A stretch of DNA of 7,478 nt from Prosthecobacter sp. (GTDB lineage Bacteria; Verrucomicrobiota; Verrucomicrobiia; Verrucomicrobiales; Verrucomicrobiaceae): assembly GCA_020216965.1 (NCBI GenBank), contig JAIWOJ010000092.1, positions 1-7,478 of the forward strand, in the 5' to 3' direction. Within the stretch, counting starts at the first letter, position 1. The number at the start of each line of letters is the position of its first letter. Positions 1 through 6,718 of the stretch are shown piece after piece. The notes under the pieces were generated by a model, which saw only the letters and a program-made list of their open reading frames with translations, ran no database searches and was not told the origin of the DNA. Position numbers and translations under genes: made by a program.

Positions 1-2
1 CT

Positions 3-2873
3 CCAGAAAAAATAACGGTTTCAGGTCTGCCTAATGGAGTGCGCTGGAATTCCACTGAAAGGAAGATCCTGGGGATTCCACAGGGTTTAGGAGAGATCCC
101 CCTTGATGGGCGTTTGTATCGAATCACAATCACCGCTAGCAATGCAGCAGGGCAGAAAATCCATACGATGAGTCTGCGGGTTCGCGCACCCCATCCTCTT
201 CCCGAGATACAAGCGCCTAGCCATTTGCCAGATGCAAGATTTGCTCAGAGCTACCCACCCGTTCAGGTGACTGTGACCAACCATCCGCAGAGTGTCTATG
301 TCGAAGGCTTGCCTACAGGCATGGAATTTCGTGATGGGATGATAAGAGGGACCCCTGCGATCCTACCCGCTGCGCCCATACCAATAACTTTAGTTGCAAC
401 GAATTATGCGGGGACTACCAGAAAAACCTTCTCACTGAAAATTCAACCTTCCATTTACTCAGGAACTTACGAAGCCATCATCGATCCTGATCCATCACTA
501 GACTATTGCCGTATGCTGGGTGGACAAATCAACTTGGCTGTAACTGGCACCAACACATACACCATGCAAATTCAACTTAGCTCTGCGAGTGTTGTTCGAG
601 TTGCTGGTTCAGCAATCACTGGGGATGATTGCATTCGTATAGAGAGAGAATTCACTGTCAGGCATCCTGGTATAGGTTACTTGGTTGTGGCTTATAGATT
701 TTCTGCAACTATATACCAAGATCGTTGGAATGGCGAAATTAGGTTTTTAGATACTAGATATGGTTCTGATAACTCTAGATCGCGTGTTTTAACCTTTGAA
801 GGATATCAGACTTCACCACTAGACACTCCGCTTGAGCCTCAATTTGTCGGACGATATACTGCTGAAATCCAACACTCAAATCACGTCCGTGGGATAGATG
901 AGTTGTGGTGGCAGCAGTCAGGTGCCCCTTTAGCTCAAGGAGATAGGCTGCCAGCCGTTAGCAACATTCAAGGTCGTGCCTCAGCGACAGCATATCCAGG
1001 CTCAAGGGTTGCAAGCTACTCGTGGACAGATCGTAACGGGTTGCTGCACATGTATGGAGGAATAGGCATTTGGACTAAGATTCTTACACCTCAAATTGCC
1101 ACAGGCATTGTTCGGGCAGATCACTGGGTGTTCGATCCGGATACTAAGTTGTGGAGCTTCCAAAGTGGGCAGATCACTGGCAGCCCGCGTCCCACAGCGC
1201 CAGTTTCTGATTTTTCCAGAAGAAATACCCCCGGGGCGCGAGCGGGAGGAGCCAGTTGGGTAGATGGAAACGGACGCTGCTGGCTCTTCGGTGGCTACCA
1301 ATCCAATTTCGTCAACTCAACCACCTACTACAATGATTTATGGCTATTTGAGCCGGCATCGGGAACCTGGAAGTTAGTCATCCCTGGCGGTCTGCCTCAT
1401 TATGGAACCATGGGGATTCCGTCTTCAATAAATCGACCTTCAGCACGCGGGGATGCTGTTTTTTGGACAGATACTAGAGGAAATTTATGGCTCTTTGGTG
1501 GCGAAGGCTACTTACAAGGAAACAATCCGTACACAAAAACTAAAAATGATTTGTGGAGTTTTGACGTAGAATCAGAACAGTGGACCTGGCATGGAGGAAG
1601 AGATGAAACGGGCATGACGAATGTCTCGCCTGACATAATCTGGCCTCCGGGGCGAGAGTCACCGGCAATGTGGCAGGTGCCATCGACAGGTGATGTGCTG
1701 TTATTCGGTGGATATACAAGTAATATCATTGATCAAGCATATCCAGGATCAACCCATCTTGGTGATTTATGGCTATGGAAGGAAGCGGAACGAACATGGA
1801 CACGCCTACATGGTTCGAGGGCGCGACTGCCCCAAGCAGAGCGACAGAATTTCCCGCCTGAGGCTATCTCATGCTATGCGTGGAGAAGCGCTGATGGCAG
1901 TTTTTGGATGATTAACCAAGGTGCGTTCTGGCGACTAAACTCTGAAAAAACCCATTGGAGCACTTGGCGATTTCCTGCCGAGGTTTCTTGGTGGCAGCCT
2001 AGAGCGGATTATGCTGGCGCACGCTGGATCGTTGCTGATGGATCAACTTGGTTTCACGGCGGGCTGTATAGAGCGAGCTATAGCCCAGATTATATGTTCC
2101 GCTTTGGAAGGCCTGAGTTGCCTCTTGCTAGGGGCCATCTAAATTGCAGTGTTTCCTCGGAGGGCACGGTTGTGTGGGTAGCAGTCTTAGGGGATGGGAC
2201 ACAGCTCACCGGGAGTTCACGAATATCCGCAGTGCCGGATGCAAATGGTGTGAGATCCTGGCTCCTGAGGCAGTCCTCCTCTGGTTTAAATCACTCTGCC
2301 CAGGGTGCGATGCATTTTTCACAACATGCCACAGACGTGAGCAGAGTGGTTTTGAGTGGCAGCTTGCAGGGCGTTCGCAATCTACAGCAGGCTTCCAGCC
2401 GTCCTCGCGCCTTTCGTTCTGGTTGGCCGCTACACGAGATGGAGGTTTCAGGCGGTTCCTATGCTGCTCCCAATGCAGGACGCTCACCCTTAGCGCTGGC
2501 TGCTGGTGATACGGCAAACCTAGCGTTCCAAGTGCCTGAACTAGAAGCCGTCGTGCAAGTAAGATTGAGGAGCGATGGAAGGGGCGGTTTGTCGGTCGTT
2601 TCATTGCCCCCAGAGTTCAGCAACCTGACGTTTTCCATATCTTCAGGTGTGGGAACTTTTTCAGGCACGGCCACCCTACGCGCTAGAGATGCTATCACCC
2701 CGAACCGGCATATCAGTCTTACAGGCAGATTTCAGGGGGTCATCATCGACGGCGAGAGGATAGGTAGAGGAACCGTATGGTGGCCCACCAGAACAACGAA
2801 CCAAAAGCCGTTTCTGCCTGCCGATCTGACTCCCCTGCAGGCTGCTCCAGTAACGCTTAGCGGGTCACCTTGA
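3..2873 (+). CDS. Large Ig-like/kelch-repeat surface protein, 5' end missing
   Basis: Probable secreted or cell-surface protein; specific role unknown. The frame is open to the left edge with no stop, so the GTG at 39 is an internal valine codon and the true start, with any signal peptide, lies outside the window. Residues are numbered from that GTG. Residues 1-50 are the end of one putative-Ig (He_PIG-like) module and about 55-135 form a second, with the LP-x-G...I-x-GTP pattern at 91-106. A beta-rich segment beginning SGTYEA (141) is followed by a similar one beginning GRYTAE (271). Six kelch-like blades follow at about 317-687, with GG pairs at 340, 418, 487, 557 and 674 and blade tryptophans at 363, 435, 506 and 578. 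The C-terminal 250 residues are again beta-rich, with a GDGT turn at 718-721. No LPXTG or PEP-CTERM anchor is visible. Base composition is AT-rich in places (20 of 60 G+C at 721-780). Kelch assignment is firm; ligand and location are inferred. Confidence 0.85.
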   Translation, partial: PEKITVSGLPNGVRWNSTERKILGIPQGLGEIPLDGRLYRITITASNAAGQKIHTMSLRVRAPHPLPEIQAPSHLPDARFAQSYPPVQVTVTNHPQSVYVEGLPTGMEFRDGMIRGTPAILPAAPIPITLVATNYAGTTRKTFSLKIQPSIYSGTYEAIIDPDPSLDYCRMLGGQINLAVTGTNTYTMQIQLSSASVVRVAGSAITGDDCIRIEREFTVRHPGIGYLVVAYRFSATIYQDRWNGEIRFLDTRYGSDNSRSRVLTFEGYQTSPLDTPLEPQFVGRYTAEIQHSNHVRGIDELWWQQSGAPLAQGDRLPAVSNIQGRASATAYPGSRVASYSWTDRNGLLHMYGGIGIWTKILTPQIATGIVRADHWVFDPDTKLWSFQSGQITGSPRPTAPVSDFSRRNTPGARAGGASWVDGNGRCWLFGGYQSNFVNSTTYYNDLWLFEPASGTWKLVIPGGLPHYGTMGIPSSINRPSARGDAVFWTDTRGNLWLFGGEGYLQGNNPYTKTKNDLWSFDVESEQWTWHGGRDETGMTNVSPDIIWPPGRESPAMWQVPSTGDVLLFGGYTSNIIDQAYPGSTHLGDLWLWKEAERTWTRLHGSRARLPQAERQNFPPEAISCYAWRSADGSFWMINQGAFWRLNSEKTHWSTWRFPAEVSWWQPRADYAGARWIVADGSTWFHGGLYRASYSPDYMFRFGRPELPLARGHLNCSVSSEGTVVWVAVLGDGTQLTGSSRISAVPDANGVRSWLLRQSSSGLNHSAQGAMHFSQHATDVSRVVLSGSLQGVRNLQQASSRPRAFRSGWPLHEMEVSGGSYAAPNAGRSPLALAAGDTANLAFQVPELEAVVQVRLRSDGRGGLSVVSLPPEFSNLTFSISSGVGTFSGTATLRARDAITPNRHISLTGRFQGVIIDGERIGRGTVWWPTRTTNQKPFLPADLTPLQAAPVTLSGSP
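987..2100 (+). repeat. Kelch-repeat coding region, six degenerate blades
   Basis: Within the large gene, the protein pattern 'W-x-D-x-x-G...W-L-F-GG ... N-D-L-W-x-F/W...W' recurs about every 50-75 residues. Blades 1-4 are clear, blade 5 (around W615) lacks the GG pair and blade 6 keeps HGG (673-675). DNA similarity between blades is mostly gone but survives locally: the 14-mer tgatttatggctat is identical at 1334-1347 and 1763-1776, and 1281-1295 resembles 1488-1502. Kelch repeats fold as blades of a beta-propeller. Six blades, or seven if one is closed by flanking strands, would suit a single propeller. Confidence 0.75.
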
Positions 2874-3021
2874 CTTCTTCGTGGCAGTCATGCTCAGGAT
2901 CGCGCCGTCATCAGGGGGGAGCGCGAGCTAAGCGCAGATCAACGACGTATTCTGCCATCGAGGCTGCTCAGACAAATTCCTGGGTTGCGCGCGTGCCTGG
3001 GCAGGGGTGAAATGGGGGGCC

Positions 3022-3756
3022 ATGTCCGATGCCGCCAACTTGGAAAAGCCAGCCTACCCCATCCTTTGCTATGTCACCCCCTGGTACTTCAGGCGCATGG
3101 GCATGATGGCGGCCATGCTGGCATTTTTTGGCCTCTATTTCCTCTACGATGGCCAATATGGCTACCCGAAGGCCAATCGCATCGCAGACAGGCAGGTATG
3201 GTTTGAAGAGGTGGTGCTGAAAAGCTACGAGGAAGCGCGCACTGCCGGAAAGCTGGACGTCTGGGTGGAAAATGCGCGCCGTCAGGGCTGGCCAACTGGG
3301 CGCGAGGGGGCTCCCCCGCGCTGGGTCAGCTACGCAGCACAGAATGGCTGGCCTGAAAAGCCGCACCGATACACCCAAAAAGAGATCGATGAGCAATTTT
3401 GGTGGGGCGGTGGTGTGCTGACCGGCGCGCTGATCGTTGGAGTGGTGATTTTGAGGAACCGAAACAAGGTGCTGCGTGGGGAGCCTGGTTACTTCGTCTC
3501 ACCCGAGGGCGTGACGGTGCGCCATGAGCATGTGTTTCGCGTGGACAAGAGAGCCTGGGACAGCAAGGGGCTGGCCTACGTCTGGTATCGCCCAGAGGGC
3601 AGTGGCGCGGAGAGGCGTATCGTGATCGACGACTTAAAATATGACGGGGCTTTTCGCGTGCTGGACGATGTGCTGGCTAACTTCCGTGGTGAACTGCTGG
3701 AAAAGCTACCTGCTGGGCCAACCGCACCGTCCGGGGAAGCTCCGACGAAAGCCTGA
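3022..3756 (+). CDS. Unrecognised two-helix membrane protein with soluble C-terminal domain
   Basis: Function not recognised; 244 residues from the ATG at 3022. A GTG at 3007 in frame would add five residues; I prefer the ATG because neither start has a good ribosome binding site. Hydrophobic helices lie at about 26-43 and 127-145. Arginines before the first (RR at 24-25) and basic residues after the second (RNRNK, 145-149) suggest both ends are cytoplasmic, with a loop of about 80 residues outside. That loop holds two copies of an 11-residue pattern W-V-x2-A-x3-G-W-P (81-91 and 101-111). Residues 153-226 look like a compact beta domain ending in a helix, possibly PH-like, but this is inferred from pattern alone. 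The gene lies 148 nt after the surface-protein gene, a spacer with no clear terminator or promoter, and 100 nt before acpP on the same strand, so co-transcription with acpP is possible but unproven. Confidence 0.8.
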   Translation: MSDAANLEKPAYPILCYVTPWYFRRMGMMAAMLAFFGLYFLYDGQYGYPKANRIADRQVWFEEVVLKSYEEARTAGKLDVWVENARRQGWPTGREGAPPRWVSYAAQNGWPEKPHRYTQKEIDEQFWWGGGVLTGALIVGVVILRNRNKVLRGEPGYFVSPEGVTVRHEHVFRVDKRAWDSKGLAYVWYRPEGSGAERRIVIDDLKYDGAFRVLDDVLANFRGELLEKLPAGPTAPSGEAPTKA

Positions 3757-3856
3757 AAAATGGGGCGATTTCAGCCCGCCCAAATTCCGCAAAATTCGCC
3801 CTTGCCAAAAAAAAACACGCCGCTACCTCTCCGCCGCACATCCCCCACCCACCATT

Positions 3857-4096
3857 ATGGCAGACAATATCCAAGACAAAGTCCGTGACATCATCGTCGA
3901 ACAGCTCGGCGTGAATCCTGAGCAGGTGACGACTGAAGCCAAGTTCATCGAAGATCTTGGCGCGGATTCCCTGGACACCGTGGAGCTCGTCATGGCCTTT
4001 GAAGAAGAGTTTGGCATCGACGTGCCTGACGAGGAAGCTGAAAAGCTGCTCTCCGTTGGTGATGTCGTCCGTTACATTGAGGAAAACGCGGAGTGA
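3857..4096 (+). CDS. acpP: Acyl carrier protein
   Basis: Small acidic cytosolic carrier that holds growing acyl chains as thioesters on a 4'-phosphopantetheine arm during type II fatty-acid synthesis. The product is 79 residues, the usual length. The attachment serine is Ser38 in the LGADSLD motif (34-40), followed by the highly conserved acidic helix II ([13 protein letters not shown], 41-53) that partner enzymes recognise. The start is fixed by the conserved [10 protein letters not shown] terminus; the open frame extends upstream without meaning. The leader is odd: the 20 nt before ATG contain no G at all, so there is no Shine-Dalgarno sequence. A strong terminator follows 31 nt after the stop, so the gene is not co-transcribed with a downstream fabF, which often follows acpP in other bacteria. 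Identification is certain. Confidence 0.98.
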   Translation: MADNIQDKVRDIIVEQLGVNPEQVTTEAKFIEDLGADSLDTVELVMAFEEEFGIDVPDEEAEKLLSVGDVVRYIEENAE

Positions 4097-4127
4097 TCCT
4101 CTCACCCTCTGGTCAGGATCCCTTTTC

Positions 4128-4154
4128 AGCAGGCGGGAAACCGCCTGCTTTTTT
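4128..4154 (+). terminator. Intrinsic terminator of acpP
   Basis: Perfect hairpin with the left arm at 4128-4136 and right arm at 4141-4149 (nine pairs, GC-rich with one A-T at the base), a GAAA tetraloop at 4137-4140, and a T run through 4154. It lies 31 nt after the acpP stop and 38 nt before the protease start, so it should separate the two transcripts. The reverse strand lacks a T run after the hairpin, so it acts in one direction. Confidence 0.95.
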
Positions 4155-4192
4155 GTGCCCGCGTGATGCGGTAGCTTTTTCCTATTTCAGCC

Positions 4193-5470
4193 ATGACTTT
4201 ATCCAACCCGTGGTTTCTCACCGCCCTGCTCGCTGTACTGGGTGTTTTTCACCTCGAACTGATTGTGCTGGTGCTGAATCTAGCCCGTCTGGGGCGGGCA
4301 CTGCCCAGTTCGATCGCGCCTCTTTATCCTGAGGATACCCTACAAAAACTGCGGGAATACCTAGCCGATGGTGCGCGCGTGACCGTCGCGCAGGATGCCG
4401 CCTCCCTCGCGGCTCTGCTGGCCGTCTGGTGGGGGGGGGGCTTTGGCCTGCTGCATGAATGGGCTACCCAGCAGGGGCTGGGGACGGTGGGCACAGGCGT
4501 GCTGGAGCTGGCTGCTGTCTCACTGGCAGGCATGGCATTGAACCTGCCGTTTGAGATGTGGGATACTTTCGGCGTGGAGGCACGCCACGGCTTCAACCGC
4601 ACGAGCTGGGGGACTTTTTGGGCAGATAAGCTGAAAACGCTCCTGCTCATGGCCTTGCTGGGCCTGCCGCTGGCCTGGGTCTTGGTGACGTTCTTTGAGC
4701 ATCAGAGGCTGGCTGCACTCTGGGCCTGGCTGTTCATCGCGGCCTTCAGTTTGCTGATGACCTTCCTTTCTCCTCGCCTGCTGATGCCGCTTTTTTTGAA
4801 ATTCACGCCGCTGCCTGAGGGGGAGCTGCGCCAGGCCATCCTCGATCTCGCCCACAGGCTAGATTTTCCTGTGGGTGAGGTGAGCGTGGTGGATGGCTCC
4901 CGCCGCTCAAGCAAGGCGAACGCTTTCTTTGCCGGGTTTGGCCGTGCGCGGCGCATCGCGCTCTTTGATACACTGCTGGAAAAACACAGCCAGCAGGAGC
5001 TTCAGGCAGTGCTGGCCCATGAGATCGGGCATAGCAAGCTACGCCATGTGTGGAAACACCTCGCCTTGGGCCTGCTGGAACTGGGCTTCATGCTCTGCCT
5101 CCTGGCCTGGACGCTCCAGGAGCCTGGTTTTTTTGCTGCATTTGGCATTCCTGGCACACCCGTGGGCATGGGCCTGGTGCTCTTTAGCATCCTCTACCGG
5201 CCCGTGGGGATGCTTACCGGGCTGGCTGGCCTAGCTCTCAGCCGCAAGCATGAATATGAGGCAGATGCCTACGCCGTGCGTGCGATGGGCAGCGCCGCGC
5301 CGCTGCGGGAAGCCCTACGGAAATTGTGCGTGGACCATCTCTCCCATCCACAGCCCCATCCGCTCGCAGTCTGGCTGCACCACAGTCACCCACCGCTGGT
5401 GCAGCGGTTGGCCGCGCTTGATCGCCTAGAGGGGCTGGATTCGACCCGTCATTCTAAAGGCACACGCTAA
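4193..5470 (+). CDS. M48 family (Ste24-type) integral-membrane zinc metalloprotease
   Basis: Intramembrane-associated zinc protease of the Ste24/CAAX-prenyl-protease-1 type (M48A). In eukaryotes this family trims prenylated proteins; bacterial members have poorly defined substrates and are thought to act in membrane-protein quality control. The product is 425 residues. About seven hydrophobic segments are visible, roughly at 7-31, 67-87, 100-120, 149-168, 173-198, 290-310 and 325-347. The zinc site is HEIGH (His276, Glu277 catalytic, His280) with the third ligand Glu354 in EYEAD (354-358). The S-R-R-S-S-K-A-N-A-F-F segment at 236-246 matches the conserved family motif preceding HExxH. The ATG has no Shine-Dalgarno sequence. 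It is preceded by the acpP terminator, so a promoter should lie at 4155-4192 or within the terminator region, but none is obvious. Codons 80-83 contain ten consecutive Gs. The gene ends 14 nt from the convergent prepilin peptidase gene. Family call is firm; substrate unknown. Confidence 0.93.
   Translation: MTLSNPWFLTALLAVLGVFHLELIVLVLNLARLGRALPSSIAPLYPEDTLQKLREYLADGARVTVAQDAASLAALLAVWWGGGFGLLHEWATQQGLGTVGTGVLELAAVSLAGMALNLPFEMWDTFGVEARHGFNRTSWGTFWADKLKTLLLMALLGLPLAWVLVTFFEHQRLAALWAWLFIAAFSLLMTFLSPRLLMPLFLKFTPLPEGELRQAILDLAHRLDFPVGEVSVVDGSRRSSKANAFFAGFGRARRIALFDTLLEKHSQQELQAVLAHEIGHSKLRHVWKHLALGLLELGFMLCLLAWTLQEPGFFAAFGIPGTPVGMGLVLFSILYRPVGMLTGLAGLALSRKHEYEADAYAVRAMGSAAPLREALRKLCVDHLSHPQPHPLAVWLHHSHPPLVQRLAALDRLEGLDSTRHSKGTR
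4431..4440 (+). repeat. G10 homopolymer within the protease coding sequence
   Basis: Ten consecutive G residues encode part of Trp-Trp-Gly-Gly-Gly in the second membrane segment of the M48 protease. With one extra G the frame would stop at the TGA at 4456-4458; with one fewer it would stop at the TGA at 4539-4541. Either change would remove the HEIGH active site. The frame is intact as read here. Confidence 0.9.
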
Positions 5471-5484
5471 GCCCGCGCGTTGGC

Positions 5485-6636
5485 TCAGGCACGGTGCCGC
5501 AGCAGGCCCATGTACCATTCTAGGATCTCAGGCCCGCCAAAGACCCAGATCATGGCACCGGCGGCGAGGTAGGGGCCAAAGGGGATCTTCTGCCCCCACT
5601 CGCTACGGCCCAGTAGGCGGGAGAGGCCCGCGATCAGGGTGCCGAGCACAGAGGCTGCCAGCACGGTGAAAAGCACGCATTTCCAGCCTGTGAAGGAGCC
5701 GATCATCATCAGCAGCAGCACATCGCCGAAACCCATGGCCTCTCGCGGGATGATGATATTCGTCGTCGTGCCCTGGAGGTGGGTCACATTTTCGAGGGCA
5801 AACTCCTCCAGCCCGCCGCCCTGGATGCGCACCTTGAGCTTCTCCATCCATAATTCAGCCACCACGTTTTCATAGCTGCGCTCATTCACACTGAGCGCGG
5901 GCGCGGTGATGATCATGCGGTCGCTCGCACGCGAAAAGATGTCTGCCCAGCCTGTCTTTTCCTCACCCAGGGTGACGACGGGAGGCTCATTCTCATCTGG
6001 CTGTGTCACGCTCCACGCCGTGGGGAAATCAAAACGCAACTTTTTGCGCCCAAAGGCCAGTTTCCCAAGCTCAACCACCAGCCAGAGACCACCTAGGCCC
6101 AGGGCGGCACTCGCCAGGGCCATCATAAAGCCACGCAGGTGCAGCGCCTCCCCCATCATCGCAGGCACCCATGTGGCTCCCGCCAGGCCCAGTAGCGTGC
6201 CGCCGATGGTGATTTCGTGGGGCAAAATGAAATGCTCAATGTCAATGAAACTCCCCGCGACGAGCAGGCTGGCAAACAGCCAAAGCAGCAGCACCTGCGG
6301 TCCCCATTCCCGGATCAGCGCCCAATCTCCCCCCACCCTCCAAAAGATGCCGTAAAACAGCAGCCCGGTCAGCAGTTCCACCCCGAAGTAGCGTGCAGAG
6401 ATGCCTGCGCCGCAGTTGGCGCATTTGCCCCGCAGCAGCAGCCAGCTCAGCAGGGGGATGTTATGATGCCAGGGGATCTGATATTTGCAGGCAGGGCAAA
6501 ACGAACGGCGCGGCTGATTCACCGAGATCCCACGCGGCAGCCGATAGATCACCACATTCAGAAAAGAGCCAATGCCCGCCCCCATAAAAAAGCAGAGAAA
6601 ATGCAGGAGCGCGTTCAGGAGCTGATACTGGGTCAT
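5485..6636 (-). CDS. pilD: Type IV prepilin peptidase / N-methyltransferase with soluble insertion
   Basis: Membrane aspartate protease (A24 family, PilD/GspO-like) that cleaves the leader of type IV pilins and type II secretion pseudopilins and methylates the new N terminus. The N-terminal domain carries the zinc-binding Cys pairs Cys47/Cys50 and Cys72/Cys75 after the GSFLNVVIYRLP motif (23-34). The catalytic aspartates are Asp132 (in FIDIEHFILPHE) and Asp305 (in the GFGD motif, 302-305). At 383 residues it is about 100 longer than usual PilD proteins (about 260-290); the excess is a soluble stretch at roughly 192-298, between the two aspartates. The start is set by the conserved N terminus; the sequence before it is pyrimidine-rich with no ribosome binding site. 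No pilin or secretion gene is in the window, so whether it serves pili or type II secretion cannot be told; the symbol is given at family level. It is convergent with the protease gene and divergent from the dipeptidase gene. Confidence 0.93.
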   Translation of the reverse strand: MTQYQLLNALLHFLCFFMGAGIGSFLNVVIYRLPRGISVNQPRRSFCPACKYQIPWHHNIPLLSWLLLRGKCANCGAGISARYFGVELLTGLLFYGIFWRVGGDWALIREWGPQVLLLWLFASLLVAGSFIDIEHFILPHEITIGGTLLGLAGATWVPAMMGEALHLRGFMMALASAALGLGGLWLVVELGKLAFGRKKLRFDFPTAWSVTQPDENEPPVVTLGEEKTGWADIFSRASDRMIITAPALSVNERSYENVVAELWMEKLKVRIQGGGLEEFALENVTHLQGTTTNIIIPREAMGFGDVLLLMMIGSFTGWKCVLFTVLAASVLGTLIAGLSRLLGRSEWGQKIPFGPYLAAGAMIWVFGGPEILEWYMGLLRHRA

Positions 6637-6718
6637 GCGTGTGTGGAAGGGAAAAGGGAGGCCGTGTGGCTGGAAACTTGCCTTGCCCTGCGCGCTGAAG
6701 GAAGCAAAAAAAAGCCCG

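Noticed and set aside
39..41. GTG as start codon of the large surface-protein gene
   Set aside because: The same frame is open to the window edge, and the codons before it read as the first part of the Ig-like module (PEKITVSGLPNG), so the gene starts further left.
2206..2604. Minus-strand ORF of 132 codons inside the surface-protein gene
   Set aside because: No recognisable domain, and the plus strand continues the surface protein through this region.
2900..2930. Hairpin tcgcgc/gcgcga after the surface-protein gene as a terminator
   Set aside because: Six pairs with a loop of about 15 nt and no T run after it; likely chance in GC-rich DNA.
3802..3829. Sigma-70-like promoter for acpP (TTGCCA then TACCTC, 16-bp spacing)
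   Set aside because: The -35 match is good but the -10 match is only two of six bases, so it is not supportable by eye.
3641..3856. Upstream extension of acpP
   Set aside because: It overlaps the preceding gene in another frame and encodes nothing like an ACP N terminus; the conserved MADN start is at 3857.
3677..4105. Minus-strand ORF of 142 codons antisense to acpP
   Set aside because: It mirrors the codon pattern of acpP and its neighbour, has no recognisable motif, and crosses gene boundaries.
4159..4180. Second small hairpin plus T run in the protease leader
   Set aside because: Only four pairs (CCGC/GCGG) and the T run is offset by four bases; too weak to call a terminator or attenuator.
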